Assembly (NCBI GenBank): GCA_900546775.1
Contig: UREM01000029.1
Location: forward strand, 1-23,454
DNA length: 23,454 bases
Direction: 5' to 3'
DNA from: an uncultured Collinsella sp.
Lineage (GTDB): Bacteria > Actinomycetota > Coriobacteriia > Coriobacteriales > Coriobacteriaceae
The notes below the pieces were generated by a model. It was not told the origin of the DNA and searched no databases. It saw only the letters and a program-made list of their open reading frames with translations. Shown piece by piece: positions 7,234 to 15,414 of this stretch. The first letter of the stretch is position 1. Every line of letters begins with the position of its first letter. A program made the translations under genes and the position numbers.

Positions 7234-8253
7234 ATGAGTAACGTTCGCGTTTGTGTAGACGTTGTGGGCGGAGACGAGAAACCTCAGGTTGTTCTCGATG
7301 GTATCGAGGCTGCGCTTGCCGCCGATCCCGATATCGAGGTCTTGGCAGCTGGCCCCGCCGAAATCGTCAATCCCTTTGCTGCTTCCCACGCACGTGTTGA
7401 GGCCCTTGAGGCACCCGACGTTATCGCCATGGATGACGATCCCATTCGCGCCGTGATGACCAAACGCAAGTCTTCGATCGTGCTGTCGTGCCGCGCTATC
7501 AAGAAGGGCAATGCTGACGCGTTCTTCTCTGCCGGTTCGACCGGTGCCATGACCGCTGCCGCTACCGCCTATGTGACGCCGTTTAGGTATCAGGCCGAAG
7601 GCAAGAAGCAGCCGGTGCGCCCCTGTCTGACCAATGCACTGCCCAATCGCGCCGGCGGCCTGACGGTGCTGTGCGATATGGGCGCCAACCCCGATGTCGA
7701 GGTGGACGATATGGTGCGCTTTGCCCAGATGGGCGCCGCCTATGCCCGCGTCGTTTTGGGTATCGAGCATCCCCGCGTGGGCCTGCTTGCTAACGGCACC
7801 GAGGACGAGAAGGGCTCCAACTTTACCAAGTCCTGCTTCCCGGCCATGAAGGCTGCCGTTCCCGGCTTTGTGGGCAACTGCGAGGGTACCGACCTTACCT
7901 CGGGCCACTTCGATGTCGTCGTGGCCGACGGCATGTCGGGCAACATTGCGCTCAAGGCCACCGAGGGCGCTGCCAAGTTTTTGTTGCAGGAGCTCAAGGG
8001 CGTCTTTATGTCTTCGCTTGGCACCAAGATCGCCGCGCTGCTCATTAAAAAGCAGATGCGTGAGATAAAGGCCAAGCTCTCTGGCGACGCCAAGGGCGGC
8101 GCGATTCTTTTGGGCCTGCGCGGCGTGGTTCTGATCGGCCATGGCGCCACCTCGGTCGAAGCTGTTAAAAACGGTACGCTTGCGGCGGCCGAAGCCGTGC
8201 GCGCCGGGCTGGTCGAGAATGTCGCCAACTCCATGGACGGCATCGTTTTATAA
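7234..8253 (+). CDS. plsX: Phosphate acyltransferase PlsX
   Basis: This 339-residue enzyme reversibly converts acyl-ACP and phosphate to acyl-phosphate, the acyl donor for glycerol-3-phosphate acylation by PlsY. The N-terminal VRVCVDVVGGDEKP corresponds to the usual DAMGGD motif. FFSAGSTGA (about 96-104), a central SNFTKSCFPAM region and a C-terminal VVLIGHGATSVEAVKNG complete the family pattern. Two ATGs compete: 7228 is too close to AAGGAG (7221-7226), whereas 7234 has seven bases of spacing, so I chose 7234. The FapR repressor gene that precedes plsX in Bacillus is absent here, and so are fabD and fabG. The enzyme would link FakA acyl-phosphate to AcpP. Confidence 0.95.
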   Translation: MSNVRVCVDVVGGDEKPQVVLDGIEAALAADPDIEVLAAGPAEIVNPFAASHARVEALEAPDVIAMDDDPIRAVMTKRKSSIVLSCRAIKKGNADAFFSAGSTGAMTAAATAYVTPFRYQAEGKKQPVRPCLTNALPNRAGGLTVLCDMGANPDVEVDDMVRFAQMGAAYARVVLGIEHPRVGLLANGTEDEKGSNFTKSCFPAMKAAVPGFVGNCEGTDLTSGHFDVVVADGMSGNIALKATEGAAKFLLQELKGVFMSSLGTKIAALLIKKQMREIKAKLSGDAKGGAILLGLRGVVLIGHGATSVEAVKNGTLAAAEAVRAGLVENVANSMDGIVL

Positions 8254-8300
8254 GAGCGAGTTAGAGCGCTGTTATGTGCCTCGCGGCCTGCTTCGTGGGG

Positions 8301-8341
8301 TAGAATCAGAACCGTGTCTTGGTACCGCCCGGGCGGTACCA
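8301..8341 (+). promoter_or_regulatory. acpP leader: possible -10 box and perfect 22-bp palindrome
   Basis: The gap between plsX and acpP (8254-8377) contains TAGAAT at 8301-8306, a fair -10 box with no clear -35. A perfect palindrome, TGGTACCGCCC followed by its complement, lies at 8320-8341. As RNA it would form a very stable hairpin with a CCGG loop, but the following TTCTTTTGG is only a weak U tract. As DNA it could bind a dimeric regulator overlapping the start of transcription. I cannot decide between a weak terminator and an operator. Confidence 0.5.
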
Positions 8342-8377
8342 TTCTTTTGGTATTCATGCACTATGAGAGGAAGCGCT

Positions 8378-8620
8378 ATGGACCGCTCCGAAATCTTCGA
8401 CAAGATCGCCGAGGTCGCTGCTGACGTTCTGGGCGTCGATGTTGCCGAAATTAGCGATGAGACCACCTTTGACGATCTCGATGCCAACTCGCTCGAGCGC
8501 CTGCAGCTGGTTACGGCTATCGAGGACGAGTTCAACCTCGAGATCGATGACGAGACTCTGCTCTCGCTCAACTCTGTCGCCGACGCCGTCGACGCGATTG
8601 AAAACGCCAGGGAGGCCTAG
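8378..8620 (+). CDS. acpP: Acyl carrier protein
   Basis: This 80-residue acidic protein has the ACP four-helix pattern: IFDKIAEVAADVLGVD, the attachment site region DDLDANSLERLQLVTAIEDEF, and a final AVDAIENA helix. Ser38 should carry 4'-phosphopantetheine. The usual DSL motif reads NSL here, because Asn37 replaces the conserved Asp. It serves fatty acid synthesis in the cytoplasm and is a direct partner of PlsX. I chose the ATG at 8378, which has GAGAGGAAG upstream; an in-frame ATG at 8363 lies inside that binding site region. rnc follows after three bases, matching the acpP-rnc-smc order of many Gram-positive bacteria. Confidence 0.93.
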   Translation: MDRSEIFDKIAEVAADVLGVDVAEISDETTFDDLDANSLERLQLVTAIEDEFNLEIDDETLLSLNSVADAVDAIENAREA

Positions 8621-8623
8621 GTC

Positions 8624-9349
8624 TTGGCTTTGTCTGAACGACTTACGCGTGCCCAGGAAATTCTGGGCCACGAGTTCAATAATAAGGTGCTTCTGCGCGC
8701 GGCGCTTACGCATCCCTCGGCAGTCGAGGGCCAGCCGGTTTCTGCCAGCTATGAGCGCCTTGAGTTCTTGGGCGATTCCATTTTGGGCGCCGTCGTCGCC
8801 CGTTCGCTCTTTGAGTCCTATCCCGAGTTTGACGAGGGCAAGCTCACGCGCCTGAAGGTGTCGCTTGTCTCGGGCGCTACGCTATCCGAGGTGTCGCATG
8901 AGCTGGGCATCGACGACATCATCATCTTTGGTGCCTCCGAGACCGGTACCGGCGCGCGCGGCCTGCACTCGGCGCTCGAGAACGTCTACGAGTCGCTCGT
9001 GGGTGCGCTGTACCTGGATGCCGGCTGGGATGTTGCGGCGGACTTTATCCATCGTACGCTCAAACCGCACCTGGCCTCCGAGCGTGCCGAGCACCCCGCG
9101 AACCCCAAATCGTTCTTGCAGGAGTGCGTGCAAGCCGACGGTCACGAACCCCCGGCGTATAAGCTCGTTGGCTCCGAGGGCCCGGCGCATGCGCCCACCT
9201 TTACCGCCGTGGTGTTGATCGATGGTATTCGCCAGGGTCGCGGCTCCGGCTCCTCAAAGAAGGAAGCCGAGGGAGCCGCTGCACTTGAGGCACTTGACCG
9301 CATGGGCTACACCACCAACGGCGTGATTCTCAACAAGAAGCCTGTTTAA
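8624..9349 (+). CDS. rnc: Ribonuclease III
   Basis: This 241-residue protein cleaves double-stranded RNA, including the rRNA precursor. The catalytic signature ERLEFLGDS is at 44-52. The second active-site glutamate is in NVYESLVGALYLDAG, at Glu123. A double-stranded RNA-binding domain follows from about 160 (NPKSFLQECV) to 232 (SSKKEAEGAAALEAL). The likely start is TTG at 8624, supported by AGGGAGG at 8609-8615, which lies inside the end of acpP. No ATG in this frame lies at a better position, since the first conserved helix begins only a few residues later. The gene is tightly linked to acpP and smc. Confidence 0.95.
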   Translation: MALSERLTRAQEILGHEFNNKVLLRAALTHPSAVEGQPVSASYERLEFLGDSILGAVVARSLFESYPEFDEGKLTRLKVSLVSGATLSEVSHELGIDDIIIFGASETGTGARGLHSALENVYESLVGALYLDAGWDVAADFIHRTLKPHLASERAEHPANPKSFLQECVQADGHEPPAYKLVGSEGPAHAPTFTAVVLIDGIRQGRGSGSSKKEAEGAAALEALDRMGYTTNGVILNKKPV

Positions 9350-9359
9350 GCGAGGAACC

Positions 9360-12300
9360 GTGTATCTCAAGTCCCTCACGCTCAAAGGGTTCAAGTCGTT
9401 TGCCGACCGTGCCCATATGACGTTTGAGCCGGGCCTGACCGTCATCGTCGGTCCCAACGGCTCGGGAAAATCGAACATCTCTGACTCGATTCTGTGGGTC
9501 CTGGGCGAGCAGAGCGCCAAGCAGCTGCGCGGCCAGGCCATGGAGGATGTCATCTTCTCGGGCTCGTCAGCGCGCAAGCCGGTGGGTGTCGCCGAGGTCA
9601 CGCTGGTGCTCGATAACTCGGACCATATGCTGCCCGTCGACTTTGACGAGGTCGCCATCACCCGTCGTATGTATCGCTCGGGCGAAAGCGAGTACCTCAT
9701 CAACTCGAGTCCGTGCCGCCTGATGGACATTCAGGACATCCTGCACGATTCGGGCTTGGGCAAGGATACGCATTCCATCATCAGCCAGGGCAAGCTCGAT
9801 GCCATTTTGCAGAGCCGCCCCGAGGAGCGCCGTGCCCTCATCGAGGAGGCCGCCGGCATCTCCAAGCACAAGCGCCGCAAGGAGCGTGCGCTCAGAAAGA
9901 TTAAATCGATGGACGAGCACCTGACGCGTGCCCGCGACATCAATAAGGAAATTGCCCGTCAGCTGCGACCGCTGGAGCGTCAGGTCGATCGCGCGCGCAA
10001 GTATAAAGAGCTGTCCTCGCGCGCGAACGAGCTTACGCAGATGCTGGCCGTCGACGAGCTGCGTTCGCTGCAGTCGCAGTGGAACGACTTGGAGAGCCGC
10101 TCCAAGGAAGGTGCCGCCGAGCTGGAGCTTGCGCAGTACCGCTTGGGCGAAAAGGAACGCGAGCTCGAGAAGCTCCAGGTCATGCTCGAGGAAAAGGGCC
10201 TGTTTGTGGGCGATCTGGGCGAGCAGCGCCGCCATATGCAAGACGTGGTCGGCCGCATTAACTCCGATATGCGCCTGCTCGAGGAAAAGGGCCACAACAT
10301 GGTGTCGCGCCTGTCCGACATGCGCGGCCAGATCTCGAGCTCCGAGCATCAGCGTCGTCGCGTGGTAGAGGAGCTCGAGGACGCGCGTGCGCAGCTTGAG
10401 GAAGTGACCGGCGCGCACATGCAGGCCCAGGAGGACGTTGACGCCGCCGGACCTGCCGCCGCCGAGCTCCACGAGCGGCGCGTGACGCTCGACAATCAGA
10501 TTTCGCAGCTTACGCGTGAGCAACGCGATGTGCAGCGTGTGGCCGATAACGCGGCGCTCGAACTCGCCAAGGTGAAGGACTCGCTGAGCAACGCCGAGGT
10601 CGAGGACAACATGTATGCCTCGCGCCTGGAGCAGATCGATGACCAGCTCGAGGAAGTCACGGCCTCACTCGAGAGCCGTCGCGACCGCGCCGAGGAGCTT
10701 GAGGGTGCACTCGATCAGGCCCGTCAAGCCCAGATTGATGCGCGCGAGGCTACCGAGGTCGCCCGTGCAGCCCTTAAGGACTTGCGTGCCCGCGAGAGCG
10801 AGGCGCGCAACAAACTGTCCGAGGTGCGCTCGGAGCTTGCTAGCCAAAAGAAACTCGATGCCCGCATGGCCGACAGCTCGCCGCTCGTGAGCTGTCTGGT
10901 GGGTGTACTGGGCGACGATGTCTCGGGTCGTCTGGGCGACGTGCTCGAGGCCCCTCGTGAGCTCGAGGGCCTGGTGGAGCAGCTGCTTGCCGGCGATATC
11001 GATGCGCTGCTGTTCGACGATACGTCCGCGCTTGAGCGTGCCGGTCGTGCCGCTCTGGACCAGAAGAAGGCCTCGGGCGAGGCGCTGCTGGTGGCGCGCG
11101 GTGCGAGCGCCTCTGCTGCCGCTAAGGGCGCTGCCGGTTCCCGCCTGGTCGATCGCCTGTCCGTGCGCTCCGGTTATGGCCCGGTTGTCGAGGCCCTTCT
11201 CGGCGGCTATTACGTGGTCGATGACTTGGCTGCCGCGTTGGCTGCCCCTGTTGTTGACGGTGTGACCTACGTGACTCCCGATGGCGCCCGCGTGAGCTGT
11301 GGTGGTCTGGTGCGCGTGGGGCTCGATGCCGGCGAGGCTTCGGGTGCCTTGGAGCGCAAGCGCCGCATCCGTGAGCTCGAGGGCCTGGAACCCGATCTGG
11401 CTGCTGTGTTTGAGCATGTGTCGGATCAGGTCGTCGAGGCCAATGCGGCCGTTGAGGAGGCGCGTGCCGCCGAGGGCGATGCCGCCGGCGAGATCACCCG
11501 TCTTGAGGGCGAGCGCCGCTCGCTGCTCTCCGAGATTGGCCGCCTGGAGCAAAGCGCCAACAACGCCGAGGTCGAGCGCGTGCGCATCTCCAAGCGCCGC
11601 GAGCAGGCCGCCGAGGCCGTTCGCGCTGCGCGCCCGCGCGTTGACGAACTCACCCGTTCGCGCGACGAGGCCCGCGCGCAGGCAGGCGACCTGGGTCTCC
11701 AGATTGCCGAAGCCAACGACGAGCTCGATCGCGTGCGTCGTGACGATTCCGAGGCAGCCGGCAAGCTCGCCGATGCCAAGGTCCGCCTGGCTCAGACGAG
11801 CGAGCGTCTGCGTTCGCTGAAGGGCCGTGTGCCCGACTTGGAGCATCGACTCGAGGGCATCGACCGCCGTATCCGCGGAACACGCCAGGCCTCGCGCTCA
11901 CTCGAGCTGCTGCGCCTGCGTGTCGACCCCATGCACGAGCGCTATTCGGCCCTGCTGGATCGCGCATCGGATTGGGCCGCGCGTCTGCGTGATCAGGCTT
12001 CGCTCGAGGAGGCGGACTCGGCCTCGCTCAAGAAGACCATCGAAGACGCCAAGGCCGAGGTCTCCCGCGCCAAGGAGCGGGTCGATGCCGCCACGGCGAC
12101 GCAAAACGAGTTCAAGGTTTCCCGCGGCAAGCTCGAGGTGCAGGTGGAGGCGGCCATCAAGGCCATTACCGCCGATGGCACTACGGTGCTCGAGGAAGCG
12201 CTCATGCTTCCTGCTCCCACCGACCGCGACGCCGCCGAGCGCGAGCTCAACCAGCTCGTGCGCCAGATTAACAACCTGGGCCCTGTGAACCAGGTTGCCA

Positions 12301-12896
12301 TGGAGGAGTACGAGCAGCTCAAGCGCCGCGCCGATTACATCGAGGAGCAGCTGGCCGATCTGGAGAGCGCGCGCAAGGCGCTCACCAAGATTACCGTGGC
12401 CATCGACCGTAAGATGCGTAAAGCCTTCTTGGTGACCTTCGAGAAGGTCGATGCGAACTTCCGTGAGATCTTCGCCATGCTGTTCCCGGGTGGCCAGGCT
12501 CATCTTGAGATGACCGATCCCGAGCATCCTGCCGAGACGGGCATTGAGGTTGTGGCGCAGCCGCGCGGCAAGCGCATTACTAAGATGATGCTCATGTCGG
12601 GTGGCGAGAAGAGTCTGACGGCGCTCGCCCTGCTCTTTGCCGTGTACCGCACGCGCACGGTGCCGTTCTATGTGCTGGACGAGGTCGAGGCGGCGCTTGA
12701 TGACGCCAACCTGTCCAAGCTCATCGGAGCCCTCGATGTGCTGCGTTCCGATACACAGCTCTTGGTCATTTCGCATCAGCGCCGTACTATGGAGGACGCT
12801 GACGTTCTCTATGGCGTCTCGATGCAAGCCGACGGCGTCAGCCGCGTCGTCTCGCAAAAACTCGATCGCGAAACCGGAAAGGTCGTGAATGCATAA
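9360..12896 (+). CDS. smc: Chromosome segregation protein SMC
   Basis: This 1178-residue SMC ATPase has all the expected parts: Walker A GPNGSGKSNISDSILW near residue 31, a first coiled coil (about 170-500), and a hinge domain (about 505-660, starting SSPLVSCLVGVLGDDV). A second coiled coil (about 660-1010) follows, then the ABC signature LMSGGEKSLTAL near 1077 and Walker B FYVLDEVEAALDD near 1102. With ScpA and ScpB, not encoded here, it folds and separates the chromosome. The start is GTG at 9360, with GAGGAA just upstream. The stop overlaps the ftsY start as TAATG. Length and hinge size are normal for a bacterial SMC. Confidence 0.97.
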   Translation: MYLKSLTLKGFKSFADRAHMTFEPGLTVIVGPNGSGKSNISDSILWVLGEQSAKQLRGQAMEDVIFSGSSARKPVGVAEVTLVLDNSDHMLPVDFDEVAITRRMYRSGESEYLINSSPCRLMDIQDILHDSGLGKDTHSIISQGKLDAILQSRPEERRALIEEAAGISKHKRRKERALRKIKSMDEHLTRARDINKEIARQLRPLERQVDRARKYKELSSRANELTQMLAVDELRSLQSQWNDLESRSKEGAAELELAQYRLGEKERELEKLQVMLEEKGLFVGDLGEQRRHMQDVVGRINSDMRLLEEKGHNMVSRLSDMRGQISSSEHQRRRVVEELEDARAQLEEVTGAHMQAQEDVDAAGPAAAELHERRVTLDNQISQLTREQRDVQRVADNAALELAKVKDSLSNAEVEDNMYASRLEQIDDQLEEVTASLESRRDRAEELEGALDQARQAQIDAREATEVARAALKDLRARESEARNKLSEVRSELASQKKLDARMADSSPLVSCLVGVLGDDVSGRLGDVLEAPRELEGLVEQLLAGDIDALLFDDTSALERAGRAALDQKKASGEALLVARGASASAAAKGAAGSRLVDRLSVRSGYGPVVEALLGGYYVVDDLAAALAAPVVDGVTYVTPDGARVSCGGLVRVGLDAGEASGALERKRRIRELEGLEPDLAAVFEHVSDQVVEANAAVEEARAAEGDAAGEITRLEGERRSLLSEIGRLEQSANNAEVERVRISKRREQAAEAVRAARPRVDELTRSRDEARAQAGDLGLQIAEANDELDRVRRDDSEAAGKLADAKVRLAQTSERLRSLKGRVPDLEHRLEGIDRRIRGTRQASRSLELLRLRVDPMHERYSALLDRASDWAARLRDQASLEEADSASLKKTIEDAKAEVSRAKERVDAATATQNEFKVSRGKLEVQVEAAIKAITADGTTVLEEALMLPAPTDRDAAERELNQLVRQINNLGPVNQVAMEEYEQLKRRADYIEEQLADLESARKALTKITVAIDRKMRKAFLVTFEKVDANFREIFAMLFPGGQAHLEMTDPEHPAETGIEVVAQPRGKRITKMMLMSGGEKSLTALALLFAVYRTRTVPFYVLDEVEAALDDANLSKLIGALDVLRSDTQLLVISHQRRTMEDADVLYGVSMQADGVSRVVSQKLDRETGKVVNA

Positions 12897-13813
12897 TGGG
12901 ATTCTTTGACGCTCTCTCGCGCGGACTTGAGCGCAGCCGCGAGGCCCTCAACGAGGTTTTCTACTTTGGCGGCGAGGTCGACGAGGACTTTTGGGAGGAC
13001 CTTGAGGACACCCTCGTCATGGGTGACATGGGTGCCGAGGTCGCTATTCAGGTCTCCGATGACCTGCGCGATGCTGCTGCCAAGAAGAACCTCAAGACCG
13101 CCCCGCAGCTTCGCCGCGCTCTGGCCGAGCAGCTCGAGGGCCATTTTGTGCCTGTTGAGCGTGATCCGTTTTCCGATACGCCGAGCTGCGTGCTGTTTGT
13201 GGGCATCAACGGCGCCGGCAAGACCACAACGGTCGGCAAGATTGCGAGCGCCATGGCTGCCCGCGGCAAGAACGTGGTGATCGGTTCTGCCGATACCTTC
13301 CGCGCCGCCGCCATCGAGCAGCTCGATGTGTGGGGTCAGCGCGCCGGCGTCCCCGTCATCAAGCGCGATCGCGGTTCCGACCCGGCGAGCGTGTGCTACG
13401 ACGTGCTCGATGAGGCCGATAAGCGCGGCAGCGACCTGGTGCTGATCGACACCGCCGGTCGTCTGCACACAAGCCCCGAACTCATGCGCGAGCTCGCCAA
13501 GGTGGTCAACGTGACGCGTAAGCGCGCCGCAAATATGGCCGCCGGTCCCATGCCGGTCTCGGTCGTGCTTGTGATCGATGCCGCCACTGGCCAGAACGGT
13601 CTGAACCAGGCGCTTGAGTTTAACGAGGCGCTGGGCCTGGACGGTATTATCATGACTAAGCTCGACGGCACGGCTAAGGGCGGTATTGCCATGGCCGTGG
13701 CCGAGAAGCTCAAGCTCCCGATCCTTCGCATCGGCGTGGGCGAGCAGGTCGATGACCTGCAGGAGTTTAACGCCAAAGATTTCTGCCGCGCCCTGGTGGG
13801 CGAGTCCAACTAA
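12896..13813 (+). CDS. ftsY: Signal recognition particle receptor FtsY
   Basis: This 305-residue GTPase is the membrane-side receptor of the signal recognition particle. It has the N domain (about 1-95) and the G domain with GINGAGKTTTVGKIA near 103, ADTFRAAAIEQL near 138, DTAGRLH near 185 and TKLDGTAKGG near 253. The long acidic A domain of E. coli FtsY is absent. The N terminus begins with a short amphipathic segment (MGFFDALSRGLERS) that probably gives membrane contact, as in other short FtsY proteins. Its start overlaps the smc stop, and ffh follows after 10 bp, so receptor and particle protein are made together. Confidence 0.97.
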   Translation: MGFFDALSRGLERSREALNEVFYFGGEVDEDFWEDLEDTLVMGDMGAEVAIQVSDDLRDAAAKKNLKTAPQLRRALAEQLEGHFVPVERDPFSDTPSCVLFVGINGAGKTTTVGKIASAMAARGKNVVIGSADTFRAAAIEQLDVWGQRAGVPVIKRDRGSDPASVCYDVLDEADKRGSDLVLIDTAGRLHTSPELMRELAKVVNVTRKRAANMAAGPMPVSVVLVIDAATGQNGLNQALEFNEALGLDGIIMTKLDGTAKGGIAMAVAEKLKLPILRIGVGEQVDDLQEFNAKDFCRALVGESN

Positions 13814-13823
13814 GGAGTAACCA

Positions 13824-15299
13824 GTGTTTGATTCCCTGAGCGATCGTCTCAACGACACATTTGACCGCCTGCGCGGCAAGGGTAAGCTGACCGAGGCCGA
13901 TATCACCTCGGCCATGCGCGACATTCGCATGGCGCTGCTCGAGGCCGACGTTAACTTTAAGGTCGTCAAGGAGTTCGTTGCTAAGACCAAGGAGCGCTGC
14001 ATGACCGCCGAGGTCATGGAGTCGCTGTCGCCGGCGCAAAACGTCGTCAAGATCGTGCTCGACGAGCTCACCGAGATGCTCGGCTCCACCGAGAGCAAGC
14101 TCGTTTTTAGTAACCGCATTCCTAATGTCATCATGCTCGTGGGCCTGCAGGGCTCCGGTAAGACCACGGCTGCCGTAAAGCTTGCCTACCTGCTCAAGAA
14201 GCAGGGCCGCTCGCCGCTGCTCGCCGCGTGCGACGTCTACCGTCCCGCTGCTGCCGACCAGCTTGCCACGCTCGGTGGCGAGATCGGCGTGCCGGTCTTC
14301 CGCGGTGACGGCGAGCACCCGGTCGATATCGCCAAGGGCGCCATCCAGGAGGCCGTCGACCACCTGCGTGACGTGGTCATCGTCGATACCGCCGGTCGTC
14401 TGCAGATCGACGAGCAAATGATGCAGGAGGCCGTGGACATCAAGAAGGCCGTCAAGCCCGATCAGGTGCTGATGGTCGTCGATGCCATGACCGGCCAGGA
14501 TATCGTCAACGTCGTCTCGACCTTCGCCGAGCGCACTGACTTTGACGGTGTTATCATCTCCAAGCTCGACGGTGACGCCCGTGGCGGTGGCGCACTTTCG
14601 GTGCGTCAGGTGACCGGCAAGCCCATCAAGTTCGTGAGCATGGGCGAGAAGCCCGACTCGCTGGAGCCGTTTTACCCGGACCGCATGGCCAAGCGCATCT
14701 TGGGCATGGGTGATGTCGTAGGTATTATCGAGAAGGCCCAGGAGGCAGCCGATGCGGAGCAGCTTGAGGCTGCCGAGCGTATGCTGCGCGAGGGCTTCAC
14801 CATGAACGACATGCTCGACCAGATGAAAGCTGTCAAAAAGATGGGCGGCATGAAGGGCATTCTGGGTATGCTTCCTGGCGGCCAGCGCGCGCTCAACCAG
14901 ATGGGCGGCAACCTGGACGAGGGCATCTTCGATAAGAACGAGGCCATCATCATGTCGATGACCAAGGAGGAGCGCCTGCGTCCCTCCATCATCAACGGCC
15001 AGCGCCGCGCCCGCATTGCCAAGGGCGCCGGCGTAACCCCCACCGAGGTCAACAGCCTTATGAAGCAGTGGGGCGAGATGAACAAGATGATGGGCCGCAT
15101 GCGCACGATGGCCAATCAGGCACAGGCTGGTGGCAAGAAGGGCAAAAAGGGTAAGAAGGGCAAAAAGATGCGCATGCCCAATATTCCCGGTCTGGATGCC
15201 ATGGGCTTGGGCGGCATGGGCGGCCTGGGAACAGGTGGTCCTAAGTCCGATATGGACCTGCTGCGCCATATGGAAGCGCAGATGCGCAATAAAAAGTAG
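13824..15299 (+). CDS. ffh: Signal recognition particle protein Ffh
   Basis: This 491-residue GTPase binds signal sequences and the 4.5S or 6S RNA. The NG domain has GLQGSGKTT near 107, CDVYRPAAADQL near 134, DTAGRLQ near 189 and SKLDGDARGGG near 246. The methionine-rich M domain runs from about 300 to 435. The tail is longer than usual: a (GKK)4 lysine run at about 437-448, encoded by two near-identical 18-bp repeats (15132-15167), then a Gly/Met-rich stretch and a charged end. I chose GTG at 13824, with TAAGGAG upstream. The gene for its RNA is not in this window, and rpsP, which often follows ffh in Gram-positive bacteria, is absent. Confidence 0.97.
   Translation: MFDSLSDRLNDTFDRLRGKGKLTEADITSAMRDIRMALLEADVNFKVVKEFVAKTKERCMTAEVMESLSPAQNVVKIVLDELTEMLGSTESKLVFSNRIPNVIMLVGLQGSGKTTAAVKLAYLLKKQGRSPLLAACDVYRPAAADQLATLGGEIGVPVFRGDGEHPVDIAKGAIQEAVDHLRDVVIVDTAGRLQIDEQMMQEAVDIKKAVKPDQVLMVVDAMTGQDIVNVVSTFAERTDFDGVIISKLDGDARGGGALSVRQVTGKPIKFVSMGEKPDSLEPFYPDRMAKRILGMGDVVGIIEKAQEAADAEQLEAAERMLREGFTMNDMLDQMKAVKKMGGMKGILGMLPGGQRALNQMGGNLDEGIFDKNEAIIMSMTKEERLRPSIINGQRRARIAKGAGVTPTEVNSLMKQWGEMNKMMGRMRTMANQAQAGGKKGKKGKKGKKMRMPNIPGLDAMGLGGMGGLGTGGPKSDMDLLRHMEAQMRNKK
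15132..15167 (+). repeat. Two 18-bp tandem repeats encoding the (GKK)4 run of Ffh
   Basis: The unit GGCAAGAAGGGCAAAAAG occurs twice in a row with one C-to-T difference. It codes for Gly-Lys-Lys four times. Such a short tandem repeat can vary in copy number without breaking the frame. Confidence 0.7.
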
Positions 15300-15319
15300 C
15301 GACTGGTAGAGTTGTGTAT

Positions 15320-15359
15320 GGCGAAGGCCGCCTGGATGGTATTCCAGGCGGCCTTCGCC
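15320..15359. terminator. Strong hairpin between convergent ffh and DUF134-NifX genes
   Basis: A perfect 17-bp GC-rich stem (15320-15336 with 15343-15359) closes a six-base loop. It lies 20 bp after the ffh stop and 55 bp after the stop of the opposite gene. Neither side has a U tract, so it is not a textbook intrinsic terminator. The position suggests a shared 3'-end element that blocks exonuclease decay, or a Rho-related terminator. Confidence 0.6.
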
Positions 15360-15414
15360 GTTGGTGCGTTATATGTTGTGTGAGCAGACGCGTGATGGCA
15401 TCGTTTGCCTGCTG

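Noticed and set aside
8320..8350. T-box-like sequence TGGTACCGC before acpP
   Set aside because: It resembles the T-box core by chance. The 124-bp gap is too short for a T-box leader, no stem I or specifier loop is visible, and acpP is not a target of such control.
13767..15269. 500-codon minus-strand open frame opposite ffh
   Set aside because: His/Leu/Asp-rich antisense composition of a strongly conserved gene; no family pattern seen.
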